Position numbers and translations under genes: made by a program
The notes under the pieces: model-generated
What the model was told of the DNA's origin: nothing
The model's input: only the letters and a program-made list of their open reading frames with translations
The model's database searches: none
Part shown: one piece after another, positions 1 through 7,687 of the stretch
How positions within the stretch are numbered: position 1 is the first letter of the stretch
How the letters are laid out: each line of letters begins with the position of its first letter
Origin: JAWQFO01 sp033436665
Lineage (GTDB): Bacteria; Pseudomonadota; Alphaproteobacteria; Rhodobacterales; Rhodobacteraceae
Direction of reading: 5' to 3'
Assembly (NCBI RefSeq): GCF_033436665.1
Contig: NZ_JAWQFO010000004.1
Location: 310,001 to 374,000 of the forward strand
Length of the DNA stretch: 64,000 bases

Positions 1-150
1 TACAGCCAGCTGTTTCTGGCCGCCGTCGCCGGCATCCTCGTCTTCGATACCTGGCCCACGGTCTGGACGCTCGGCGGCGGGCTGATCATCATCGGCTCAG
101 GCCTCTACATCTGGCAGCGCGAGAAGGCGAAGGCTGGCAGCCCCGACTAA
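1..150 (+). CDS. C-terminal fragment of a DMT-family (EamA-type) transporter
   Basis: The reading frame is open from the first base and stops at TAA 148-150, giving the last 49 residues of a protein that begins before the window. The fragment has one hydrophobic segment (roughly LFLAAVAGILVFD, then GGGLIIIGSGLYIW) and a short basic tail (QREKAKAGS). This matches the last two helices and cytoplasmic end of drug/metabolite (EamA/RhaT-fold) permeases. The substrate cannot be told. Its stop codon is interleaved with that of the convergent SDR gene. Confidence 0.6.
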   Translation, partial: YSQLFLAAVAGILVFDTWPTVWTLGGGLIIIGSGLYIWQREKAKAGSPD

Positions 151-881
151 CCGCGACCGATGTAGGGCATCGCCGAGGCCATCACGGTCATGAACTGCAC
201 GTTGGCCTCGAGCGGCAGCGAGGCCATGTGCAGCACCGAATCCGACACGTTGCTCACGTCCATCACCGGCTCGACCGCGATCGACCCGTCGGCCTGCGGC
301 ACGCCGGCGGTCATCTTCGAGGCCATGTCGGTCAGCGCATTGCCGATGTCGATCTGACCGCAGGCGATGTTGAAGGGACGGCCGTCGAGGCTGATGGTCT
401 TGGTGAGGCCGGTGATCGCGTGCTTGGAGGCGGTGTAGGCCACCGAGCCCCAACGCGGAACGTAGGCCGAGACCGAACCGTTGTTGATGATACGCCCGCC
501 CTGCGGATCCTGGTGGCGCATGATGCGGAACGCCGCGCGCGCCGCGATGAAGCTGCCGGTGAGGTTGATCTCGATCAGCTTGCGCCAGTCGCCGACGTCG
601 ATCTCGTCGATCGGCGCGCCGCCGAGGCTGACGCCCGCGTTGTTGAACAGCGCGTCGAGATGGCCCCATTCGCCCGTCGCCTTGTCGAAGGCGGCATCGA
701 CCTCCGCCTCGTCGGTCACATCGCAGGGCAGCACCAGCGCGTGTTCGTTGCCTGCCGCCGTTTCCTGCAGCGGGCCTTCGCGGCGTCCGACGAGGCCGAC
801 GCGCCAGCCCGCGTCCAGGAAGGCGTTCGCGGTGGCGCGCCCCACGCCGCTGCCGGCACCGGTGATCAGGATCGATTTCAT
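147..881 (-). CDS. SDR-family oxidoreductase
   Basis: A 244-residue classical short-chain dehydrogenase. Near the N-terminus is the nucleotide-binding motif TGAGSGVG, followed by the NNAG motif. The catalytic YTASK motif lies around residue 150. An AAGGAG ribosome site precedes the ATG at 881. It is the last gene of a leftward run (IdnO-like SDR, HIBADH-like, PhyH-like, this gene). It probably oxidises or reduces a hydroxyl/keto group in the same unidentified pathway; the substrate is unknown. Its 3' end overlaps the convergent transporter gene by 4 bp (CTAA). Confidence 0.85.
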   Translation of the reverse strand: MKSILITGAGSGVGRATANAFLDAGWRVGLVGRREGPLQETAAGNEHALVLPCDVTDEAEVDAAFDKATGEWGHLDALFNNAGVSLGGAPIDEIDVGDWRKLIEINLTGSFIAARAAFRIMRHQDPQGGRIINNGSVSAYVPRWGSVAYTASKHAITGLTKTISLDGRPFNIACGQIDIGNALTDMASKMTAGVPQADGSIAVEPVMDVSNVSDSVLHMASLPLEANVQFMTVMASAMPYIGRG

Positions 882-922
882 GAGTGTCTCCTTGGATGTC
901 TCGCGACGTGGGGCCCTGGGCC

Positions 923-1822
923 TCAGGTCGCCTTCGCGAAGGCGCTCTTCGCCCCCGCAGATTCCTGTGTCTTGAAGATGGAACTGCTGTCCGGCGCCGG
1001 CGGCAGCGGCATGACGACGGGCACCTGTTCGACCCGGGGCGTCAGGCAGGGTTTGCCGGTGATCGTGCGGTCCTGCAGATCCTCCCAGAACCTGCGCTGG
1101 CCCAGCGCGTGGAAATAGCTGTTCGAGCCGAGGATCGGCCAGGCGTCAGCCCTGGCGATCTCGTAGAACAGGATGCGCCGCGCGCGGTCGCTGACGTTCG
1201 GGGCCGAGCCGTGCAGGATGCGGGTGTGATGCACGGTCATGCTGCCGGCCTTGCCGGTCAGGGTGACGATCCTGTCCTTCTTGAACTGCGGATCGTCGGG
1301 GTCGATGGCCCCGGCGAACACGCCGTTGACATGATGGCTGAGGATCGGCCCGCGATGGCTGCCCGGCACCACCATCAGCGGGCCGTTGTCGGCGTCGACA
1401 TCCTCGAGCATCAGGCCGAAAGCCAGCAGATCGTCGTTGGTGTGCGGGTAGAAATGCCAGTCCTGGTGCCATTCCACGGCCGCCCCGCCGCCGGGTGCCT
1501 TGGTGTTGAGCTTCGAGGTCAGCAGCGTCGTGTCCGGCCCGAGCAGGTCATGCAGCACCTCGGTCATGCGCAAGTTGCGCAGAACCTCCCAGTAGAACGG
1601 ATCGCGCTTGTGCGGCAGCTTGATGCGCGTGAGGCGCGGAGTGTCCGGCCCGTGGCCCGCGTCGAGATCGTAGACCTCGTTGCTTTCGCGCACGTCCCGC
1701 GAGGCGTCGATCAACCCGTTGGTGATCTCGCGCAGCCGCGCAAGCTCGTCCGGCGTCACCACGTCCTCGACCAGCAGGTAGCCGTTCTCGGCGTAAAACT
1801 CCTTGTCGGCCTCGCTCAGCAT
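923..1822 (-). CDS. Phytanoyl-CoA dioxygenase (PhyH) family protein
   Basis: A 299-residue member of the PhyH branch of Fe(II)/2-oxoglutarate oxygenases. The iron-binding facial triad is visible as WHQDW (His119, Asp121) and the distal His204 in ILHGSAPN. Arginines follow in SDRARR, the usual place for 2-oxoglutarate binding. A strong GGAGG site precedes the ATG. It sits in an operon 16 bp after the HIBADH-like gene and 41 bp before an SDR. The likely job is oxidative attack (hydroxylation or demethylation) on a small catabolic substrate. The family is broad, so the substrate is open. Confidence 0.85.
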   Translation of the reverse strand: MLSEADKEFYAENGYLLVEDVVTPDELARLREITNGLIDASRDVRESNEVYDLDAGHGPDTPRLTRIKLPHKRDPFYWEVLRNLRMTEVLHDLLGPDTTLLTSKLNTKAPGGGAAVEWHQDWHFYPHTNDDLLAFGLMLEDVDADNGPLMVVPGSHRGPILSHHVNGVFAGAIDPDDPQFKKDRIVTLTGKAGSMTVHHTRILHGSAPNVSDRARRILFYEIARADAWPILGSNSYFHALGQRRFWEDLQDRTITGKPCLTPRVEQVPVVMPLPPAPDSSSIFKTQESAGAKSAFAKAT

Positions 1823-1838
1823 GTCCGGTCCTCCCTCC

Positions 1839-2759
1839 CTAGCGGCCCTTCTTCGCCTCTTCCTCCATGTCGACCCCGCACAGCCGCGCGACGTGATCCG
1901 AGATCATCGGCACGTAATCCTGGCCCTTCCCGATCGCCTCGACATGGGCAAAATACTGCAACGCGGCCGAGGACATGACGTTGACCATGCCCGCCTCCAT
2001 CGCCATCGCGTTGACATAGCGCAGGTCCTTGGCGGCATTGGCGACCGCGAACTTGTGCGCGTCGCGGTCCCGGTCGACGGTATAGCGCATGAACGTGTCG
2101 AAAAACCCGTTTGCCAGACGGCTCGACCCGATCACGTCGCGGAACTGTGCCGGCGCGATACCCGCCTTGGCGCCAAGCACCGTCGCCTCGGCGTAAAGCG
2201 AAGCATATCCCATCGAGACAAAGTTCATCAGAAGCTTCATCTTGTGGCCGTTCCCGGTGGGGCCCATGTGATTGACGTTGCCGCCCCAGCAGTCGATCAC
2301 GGGGCGGATCTTGTCGAAGGTCGCCGGGTCGCAGCCCACCATGACGTCGAGCGTGCCTTCCTCGGCTTCCTTGGGCGTGCGGCCCAGCGGCGCGTCGACC
2401 ATCGTGGCACCCTTGCCTGCCAGTTCCTCGGCCAGTGCCAGCGTCGAGTTCGGATCCGCGGTCGAGGCGTCGATCACGATCAGCCCCTCGCGCGCGCCGG
2501 CGAGAATGCCGTCGGGGCCGCGGATGACGCCTTCGACCTGCGGGCTGTTCGACAGGCAGATGTGGATGATGTCGCATTGCTGCGCCATTTCCTTCGGCGA
2601 CGTGGCCTCGGTCGCGCCCATGCCCACGAGGTCGTCGACCGGCGCGCGGTTGCGGTTGCCCTTGACCACCAGCGGATAGCCCGCCTGCAGGAGGTTCTTC
2701 GCCATGCCGTGGCCCATGAGGCCCACGCCGATGAAGCCGATGACCGGTTTGTCGCTCAT
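1839..2759 (-). CDS. NAD(P)-dependent oxidoreductase, 3-hydroxyisobutyrate dehydrogenase/tartronate semialdehyde reductase family
   Basis: A 306-residue beta-hydroxyacid dehydrogenase. The N-terminal Rossmann motif is GFIGVGLMGHGMAKNL. The substrate-binding segment is DAPLGRTPKEAEEGTL, and the catalytic-lysine region is GNGHKMKLLMN. The start chosen is the ATG at 2759 with AAAGGA upstream. The frame is open further upstream, but that stretch lies across the IdnO-like gene. It is co-transcribed with the SDR 11 bp upstream and the PhyH gene downstream. The likely substrate is a 3-hydroxy acid made in this pathway. Confidence 0.85.
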   Translation of the reverse strand: MSDKPVIGFIGVGLMGHGMAKNLLQAGYPLVVKGNRNRAPVDDLVGMGATEATSPKEMAQQCDIIHICLSNSPQVEGVIRGPDGILAGAREGLIVIDASTADPNSTLALAEELAGKGATMVDAPLGRTPKEAEEGTLDVMVGCDPATFDKIRPVIDCWGGNVNHMGPTGNGHKMKLLMNFVSMGYASLYAEATVLGAKAGIAPAQFRDVIGSSRLANGFFDTFMRYTVDRDRDAHKFAVANAAKDLRYVNAMAMEAGMVNVMSSAALQYFAHVEAIGKGQDYVPMISDHVARLCGVDMEEEAKKGR

Positions 2760-2770
2760 GTCTTTTCCTT

Positions 2771-3532
2771 TCAGATGCTTGCCGTGATCCCGCCGTCGAC
2801 GAAGATCGTCTGGCCGTTCACGAAACTGGAGGCCGCCGAGGCCAGGAAAACGCAGGCGCCGACCAGCTCCTCGACACGGCCCCAGCGCCCGGCGGGCGTG
2901 CGCTTTTCCAGCCAGGCGCTGAACTCGGGGTCCGCGACCAGAGCGGCGTTGAGCGGCGTATCGAAATAGCCCGGCGCGATGGCGTTGCAGTTGAGCCCGT
3001 GCTTCGCCCAGTCGGTCGCCATGCCCTTGGTCAGGTTGGCGACCGCCCCTTTCGACGCCGTGTAGGGCGCGATGCCGGGTCGGGCAAGTGCCGTCTGAAC
3101 GCTGGCGATATTGATGATCCGCCCAGCCCCGCGCGGGATCATGTGTCGCGCGACGGCCTGGCCGACATAGAAGGCCGAGTTGAGATTGGTGCGCATCAGC
3201 CGGTCGAAGGCCTCGACCGGGAACTCTTCGAGCGGCGTGCGATGCTGCATCCCGGCGTTGTTGACAAGGATGTCGATGGGTCCGGTGCCGGCCTCGAACG
3301 CGTCGATCTGTGCACGTACGGCCTCGGCGTCCGTGACGTCGAAAACCAGCGTGTCCACCTCTGCGCCCGCGTCGCGCAGGCCTTGTGCCGCCTGTTCCAG
3401 CCGCTCGGCGTCGCGCGCGTTCAGGACCACCCGTGCGCCCGCCTCGGACAGGCCGCGCGCCAGTGCGAGGCCAATTCCCATGGAGGAACCGGTTACCAGC
3501 GCGCGCCGGCCGGTCAGGTCGAAGAGTTGCAT
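2771..3532 (-). CDS. SDR oxidoreductase, gluconate 5-dehydrogenase (IdnO)-like
   Basis: A 253-residue short-chain dehydrogenase. It has TGSSMGIG near residue 16, NNAG, the catalytic pair Ser (IASVQ) and YTASK, and the end motif FVDGG. The opening LFDLTGRRALVTGSS resembles gluconate 5-dehydrogenase. That enzyme interconverts 5-ketogluconate and gluconate. The divergent neighbour looks like L-idonate 5-dehydrogenase, which supports this reading. The start is the ATG at 3532 with GGGAGGA upstream; an earlier in-frame codon lacks a ribosome site. First gene of the leftward operon. Exact substrate not proven. Confidence 0.8.
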   Translation of the reverse strand: MQLFDLTGRRALVTGSSMGIGLALARGLSEAGARVVLNARDAERLEQAAQGLRDAGAEVDTLVFDVTDAEAVRAQIDAFEAGTGPIDILVNNAGMQHRTPLEEFPVEAFDRLMRTNLNSAFYVGQAVARHMIPRGAGRIINIASVQTALARPGIAPYTASKGAVANLTKGMATDWAKHGLNCNAIAPGYFDTPLNAALVADPEFSAWLEKRTPAGRWGRVEELVGACVFLASAASSFVNGQTIFVDGGITASI

Positions 3533-3590
3533 GCATCCTCCCTGCGGGCGGCGCGGTGTTGACAACATCCGGCAAACCCACTTTGGTCAA

Positions 3591-3604
3591 AATGGTATAC
3601 CATT
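3591..3604. promoter_or_regulatory. Perfect palindrome, GntR-family-like operator
   Basis: AATGGTATACCATT is a perfect 14-bp inverted repeat between the divergent IdnO-like and IdnD-like genes. TGGTATACCA-type cores are typical of GntR-family regulators of hexuronate and sugar-acid genes (UxuR/ExuR style). The position, about 40 bp upstream of the idnD ATG, suits control of both directions. No GntR gene is visible in this window. Confidence 0.6.
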
Positions 3605-3642
3605 CAAGGGCCGATGCAAGCACTCCGGCGGAGGAATTCCCC

Positions 3643-4680
3643 ATGAAAGCACTCTTTGCCCACGCGGCGCATGACCTGCGCCTGGCCGACCTGCCGCGCG
3701 AGGAACCAGGCCCGGGCGAAGTCGTCGTCCGGATGCTGCGCGGCGGGATCTGCGGTTCCGACCTGCACTATTTTCACAACGGCGGCTTCGGCAGCGTCCG
3801 GCTGCGCGAGCCGATGATCCTCGGCCATGAGGTCGCCGGCGAGATCTCCGCCGTTGGGCCGGAACTCAGCGGGCTTTCGGCAGGCGATCTCGTCGCGGTT
3901 TCTCCGTCCCGGCCCTGCGGCGCCTGCATCGAATGCCTGCGCGGATTGCCGAACCAGTGCCTCGACATGCGCTTTTACGGCTCGGCCATGCCGTTCCCGC
4001 ACATCCAGGGCGCCTTTCGCGAAGAAATCGTCGCGCAGGCGGCGCAATGCGTGAAGGCGGATGGGCTGAGCCCGGCAGAGGCGGCAATGGCCGAACCGCT
4101 CTCGGTCTGCCTGCACGGCGTCGGGCAGGCCGGAAAGACCCTGGGCAAGCGCGTCCTCGTCACCGGCTGCGGCCCCATCGGCGTGTTGGTGATCCTCGTC
4201 GCGCGCCGCGCCGGTGCGTCCGAGATCGTCGCCACCGACATCGCCGACAACGTGCTCGACTTCGCCCGCGCGGCCGGGGCGGACGTGGTGCTGAACACCG
4301 CGCGCGACCCCGAGGCGCTCGAGCCCTACCGGCAGGGCAAGGGCACGCTCGACATCCATTTCGAATGCTCGGGCGCCGAGGCGGCCCTGGCCGCGGGCCT
4401 CGCCTGCCTGCGCCCGCGCGGCACCTGCGTGCAACTGGGCCTGTCGGGCGACATGAGCGTGCCGATGATGATGCTGACGGCCAAGGAAATCGACCTAGTC
4501 GGCTCATTCCGCTTCCACGAAGAATTCGCGGTCGCGGTCCGGATGATGCAGACCGGGCTGATCGACGTGAAACCGCTGTTGACCCACACCTACCCGCTGG
4601 CCGAGTTCGAAACCGCTTTCGCCACCGCATCGGACCGCAGCAAGGCGATGAAGGTGCAACTGGACTTTGCCGCGTGCTGA
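3643..4680 (+). CDS. idnD: L-idonate 5-dehydrogenase-like zinc alcohol dehydrogenase
   Basis: A 345-residue medium-chain dehydrogenase. The catalytic zinc site is GICGSDLHYFHNGGFG and GHEVAGEI. The structural zinc cysteines are CGACIECLRGLPNQC. The NAD-binding motif is VTGCGPIGVLV. The segment CGSDLHYFHNGGFG followed by REPMILGHEVAG is characteristic of L-idonate 5-dehydrogenase, which makes 5-ketogluconate. GGCGGAGGAA precedes the ATG at 3643. It is divergent from the IdnO-like operon. The next gene (LysE) starts inside its last codons. A sorbitol or threonine dehydrogenase-like activity is the main alternative. Confidence 0.8.
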   Translation: MKALFAHAAHDLRLADLPREEPGPGEVVVRMLRGGICGSDLHYFHNGGFGSVRLREPMILGHEVAGEISAVGPELSGLSAGDLVAVSPSRPCGACIECLRGLPNQCLDMRFYGSAMPFPHIQGAFREEIVAQAAQCVKADGLSPAEAAMAEPLSVCLHGVGQAGKTLGKRVLVTGCGPIGVLVILVARRAGASEIVATDIADNVLDFARAAGADVVLNTARDPEALEPYRQGKGTLDIHFECSGAEAALAAGLACLRPRGTCVQLGLSGDMSVPMMMLTAKEIDLVGSFRFHEEFAVAVRMMQTGLIDVKPLLTHTYPLAEFETAFATASDRSKAMKVQLDFAAC

Positions 4681-5264
4681 CCTTCGCCGCGGCGGTCTTC
4701 CTGCTGCTCGTCACCCCCGGACCCGGCGTGCTGACCACCGCGGGCTTCGGCGCAGCCTACGGGTTCCGCCCGTCGCTGGGCTATGTTCTCGGCCTCTTTC
4801 TGGGCACCAACATGGTGATGCTGGCGGTGATCAGCGGCCTTGCGGCGGTGGTGCTGTCGATCCCCTGGCTGCGCACCGTGCTGATGGCGGTCTCGGTCGC
4901 CTACCTGCTCTATCTCGCCGCGCGCATCGCCTTCGCCGGCTCGCGCATCGCCTTCGTCGAGGCCAAGACGCCGCCCGGCCTCGTCGGCGGGCTGGCGCTG
5001 CAGGCGATCAATCCCAAGGCCTACGCGGTGAACACCTCGCTGTTCACCGGCTTCGGCTTCGCGCCCGGCAACCTCGGTTTCGAGATCGCCGCCAAGGTGG
5101 TGATCCTCAACGGCATCTGGATCCCGATCCACCTCGCCTGGCTCTGGGCCGGGGTCACGCTGCACCGGCTCGACCTGCCGGACCGGACCCAGCGCGCCAT
5201 CAATGTCGGGATGGCGCTGGCAATGCTGGCGGTGGTCTTCCTTGCGATCTGGTCCGCGGCCTGA
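4674..5264 (+). CDS. LysE-family translocator
   Basis: A 196-residue integral membrane protein with about six hydrophobic segments. The LysE/RhtB signature is near the N-terminus (FLLLVTPGPGVLTTAGFGAAYGFR). The family exports amino acids and related small metabolites. The start chosen is GTG at 4674, which overlaps the idnD stop by 7 bp. It gives the usual family length and puts the signature near residue 12. Translational coupling to idnD suggests it exports a product or toxic intermediate of that pathway; this is inference. Confidence 0.8.
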   Translation: MLTFAAAVFLLLVTPGPGVLTTAGFGAAYGFRPSLGYVLGLFLGTNMVMLAVISGLAAVVLSIPWLRTVLMAVSVAYLLYLAARIAFAGSRIAFVEAKTPPGLVGGLALQAINPKAYAVNTSLFTGFGFAPGNLGFEIAAKVVILNGIWIPIHLAWLWAGVTLHRLDLPDRTQRAINVGMALAMLAVVFLAIWSAA

Positions 5265-5271
5265 CGCTCGG

Positions 5272-6207
5272 TCAGTTGACCGGTGTCAGCAGGTCCTTGC
5301 CGGCGAGGAAGGCCGTCACGTTGTCGCGCTGCAATTGGCCCATCGCGGCGCGGGTCTCGACCGTGCCCGAGCCCTGGTGCGGCTGGATCACCACGTTGTC
5401 GAGGTCGTAGAACCGCGCGTCGATGTCGGGTTCGTTCAGGAACACGTCAAGCGCCGCACCGGCGATCTTGCCCTGTTCCAGAGCGTCAAGCATCGCCGCC
5501 TCGTCGATGGTCGTCCCGCGCGAGATGTTGACGATAATCCCGCGCGGCCCCAGCGCCTCGATCACCTCCTTCGAGACGAATTTCTCGGTGTCCGGGCCGC
5601 CGACAAGGGCCACGACGAGGTAATCGACCGCCTTGGCCAGCGACACCGGGTCGGCATGGTAGGTCCAGCCCGGCGTCTCCTTTTCGGAGCGCGCGAAGTA
5701 GTGGATTTCCATCTTGAAGGCCGCGAGCCTGTCGGCGATGTCCCGGCCGATCCGGCCGAGCCCCACGATGCCCGCCACGCCGCCGCTGACCTTGCGGTTG
5801 AGACGGTACTCGCCCTTGTCCTTCCACTGGCCGGAGCGCGCCCATTCCGAGGCCTGACGCATCTCGCGGCCCTGCATGATCAGCATGGCGACGGCAAGAT
5901 CGGCGACATCGTCGTTCAGAACGTCCGGCGTGTTCGTGACCTTGACGCCGCGCGCGCTGGCCGCGTCTATGTCGATGGCGTCATAGCCGACTCCGTAATT
6001 CGCGATCAGCCCGAGATTGGGCAGCAGGTCCATCTGCGCCGGGCCGAAAGGCTTGTGGCCCTTGAAGGCCACCGCCCGGATCGCCTCGCGCTGCCCCGGT
6101 TCGAGACCGTCGAGATCGTCCGTGGAGCCGATGAAGACCGCGCTCTTCTCTTGCAGCGCCTTTTGGTCTTCGTCGCTGTAATTGCCGATGGCGAGTGTGT
6201 CGGCCAT
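5272..6207 (-). CDS. D-2-hydroxyacid dehydrogenase (glyoxylate/hydroxypyruvate reductase type)
   Basis: A 311-residue NAD(P)-dependent 2-hydroxyacid dehydrogenase. The cofactor motif is GIVGLGRIGRDIADRL. The catalytic Arg is in NISRG, Glu is in the FLNEPDID region, and His is in the closing QPHQGSGT segment. The ATG at 6207 has AGGAG upstream. It lies 59 bp after the end of otnI, so it may be the last gene of the threonate operon. There it could reduce glyoxylate, hydroxypyruvate or a keto-sugar acid. The true substrate cannot be read from sequence. Confidence 0.85.
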   Translation of the reverse strand: MADTLAIGNYSDEDQKALQEKSAVFIGSTDDLDGLEPGQREAIRAVAFKGHKPFGPAQMDLLPNLGLIANYGVGYDAIDIDAASARGVKVTNTPDVLNDDVADLAVAMLIMQGREMRQASEWARSGQWKDKGEYRLNRKVSGGVAGIVGLGRIGRDIADRLAAFKMEIHYFARSEKETPGWTYHADPVSLAKAVDYLVVALVGGPDTEKFVSKEVIEALGPRGIIVNISRGTTIDEAAMLDALEQGKIAGAALDVFLNEPDIDARFYDLDNVVIQPHQGSGTVETRAAMGQLQRDNVTAFLAGKDLLTPVN

Positions 6208-6266
6208 GTGCTGCTCCTGCCCTGGTGTTCGTGTCGGCGGCACGATCAGGCGCATCGCGCCGCGTG

Positions 6267-7040
6267 TCAACCAAGCGGCGCGCGCAGATCGTCCAGCCAG
6301 CCCAGGCTGGCGTCGGTGTCGCCGCCGGGCTTGTACTCGGCGCCGATCGGCGCATCCCATCCCAGATCGTGCAGAACGCCGAGGATGTGGCGGTAATCGA
6401 GCTCGCCGTGATCCGGCGCGCCGCGGTCGGGCACGGCTGCGATCTGGATGTGCCCGATCTGCGGCATCAGCCGTTCCAGCCGGTGGCTCACGTCGCCTTC
6501 CATCAGCTGCACATGGTAGCAGTCGAACATCAGCTTGAGGTTCCCGGCACCCACGGTCTTGATGATGTCCGCCGCCTGCGTCGTGGTGGTCAGGAAGTAT
6601 CCCGGCGCGTCGTAGCGGTTGAGAGGCTCGATCAGGATCGTGACCCCGTGCGCCGCGGCGGCATCGCAGGCATATTCAATGTTCGCAATGTACGTGTCGC
6701 GGGCCTCCCGGCCTTCCGAGAACCCTGCCATGACGTGAATATTGCGCGTACCCGTGGCTGCGGCATAGACGATGGCCGCGTCGACGGCCGCGCGCGCCTC
6801 TGTCCCGCGCCCGGGCAGCGCCGCAAGGCCGTTCTCGCCCGCCGCGACATCGCCGCGCGAGGTGTTGAGGCCGAGCATGGTGAGGCCGGTCTCTTCCAGG
6901 GCAGCGACGGTTTCGGACGTCGGCACGACATAGGGCCAGTGGCATTCCACGGCATCGAACCCCGCCGTCTTTGCAGCGCGGATGGCATCGGGCAGGCTGC
7001 GGTCGGTCCAGAGCAAGCCGAGGTTGGCCGAGAACTTCAT
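6267..7040 (-). CDS. otnI: 2-oxo-tetronate isomerase
   Basis: A 257-residue TIM-barrel protein of the hydroxypyruvate isomerase type. The sequence begins MKFSANLGLLWTD, with AGFDAVECHWPY, IEPLNRYDAPGYFL, KLMFDCYHVQ and GAEYKP. These carry the acidic and histidine metal-binding residues of the fold. OtnI converts 2-oxo-tetronate to 3-oxo-tetronate in L-threonate breakdown. The gene overlaps otnC by 4 bp (ATGA) and lies in the ltnD-otnK-otnC-otnI order. That context favours OtnI over plain hydroxypyruvate isomerase (Hyi). Confidence 0.85.
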   Translation of the reverse strand: MKFSANLGLLWTDRSLPDAIRAAKTAGFDAVECHWPYVVPTSETVAALEETGLTMLGLNTSRGDVAAGENGLAALPGRGTEARAAVDAAIVYAAATGTRNIHVMAGFSEGREARDTYIANIEYACDAAAAHGVTILIEPLNRYDAPGYFLTTTTQAADIIKTVGAGNLKLMFDCYHVQLMEGDVSHRLERLMPQIGHIQIAAVPDRGAPDHGELDYRHILGVLHDLGWDAPIGAEYKPGGDTDASLGWLDDLRAPLG

Positions 7041-7687
7041 GCCTCCCACTCCACGTCGAAGGCCGTGACCACGTCCCTGACCTGCGCCTCGGTCAGCTGC
7101 CGTGCCGGGATCCCGCGCAAGAGCATGGCAAGTCGCGCGGTCTCTTCCAGCTCCTCGATGGCGTTGCAGGCGGCCTCCACGTCCTTGCCGGCCACGACGG
7201 GACCGTGGTTGGCCAGCATCACGGCGCTGCGCTTGCCGGCTAGCCCGCGCACCGCCTCGCCCATCGCCGGATCGCCCGGCACGAAGAACGGCAGCAGCTT
7301 GACCCGGCCCAGCTTCATCACCGCGTAGGGCGTCAGCGGCGGCAGGAAATCGTCCGCGTCCGCGTTTGGCATCAGCGACCACGCCACCGCGTGAGACGAA
7401 TGCAGATGCACCACCGCTCCGGCGCTGGAGCGCGTGTCGTAAAAGGCCGTGTGCAGCGGCATCTCCTTGGTCGGCGGGTCGCCCTCGACCAACTGGCCGG
7501 CCGCATCGAAGCGCGACAGGCGCCCCGGGTCGAGCCGTCCGAAGGAAGTGCCGGTGGGCGAGACCAGAAGCCCTCCGTCGGGCAGTCGCGCCGAGATGTT
7601 GCCGGTCGACCCGAAGGTCAGACCACGGTCGAACATCGATTTTGCCAGCAGGCAGATCGTCTCGCGCAGGCGGGTTTCTTCGGTCAT
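7037..7687 (-). CDS. otnC: 3-oxo-tetronate 4-phosphate decarboxylase (class II aldolase family)
   Basis: A 216-residue class II aldolase/adducin-domain protein. The motif TFGSTGNISARLPDGGLLVSPTG is at the N-terminus. Zinc histidines are in VHLHSSHAVAWSL and the C-terminal LANHGPVV. OtnC decarboxylates 3-oxo-tetronate 4-phosphate to dihydroxyacetone phosphate. The start is the ATG at 7687, overlapping the kinase gene by 4 bp. An upstream frame extension lies within otnK and is ignored. Fuculose-phosphate aldolase is the family alternative; the neighbours argue for OtnC. Confidence 0.87.
   Translation of the reverse strand: MTEETRLRETICLLAKSMFDRGLTFGSTGNISARLPDGGLLVSPTGTSFGRLDPGRLSRFDAAGQLVEGDPPTKEMPLHTAFYDTRSSAGAVVHLHSSHAVAWSLMPNADADDFLPPLTPYAVMKLGRVKLLPFFVPGDPAMGEAVRGLAGKRSAVMLANHGPVVAGKDVEAACNAIEELEETARLAMLLRGIPARQLTEAQVRDVVTAFDVEWEA

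Noticed and set aside
228..1118. Long plus-strand open frames across the first operon
   Set aside because: They run antisense to well-supported SDR and PhyH genes, have Arg/His-rich low-complexity translations and no ribosome sites. High GC content creates such frames.
1839..3644. A 601-residue reading of the HIBADH-like gene
   Set aside because: The extra N-terminal half is an out-of-frame reading of the IdnO-like gene; the ATG at 2759 has a ribosome site and gives the family length.
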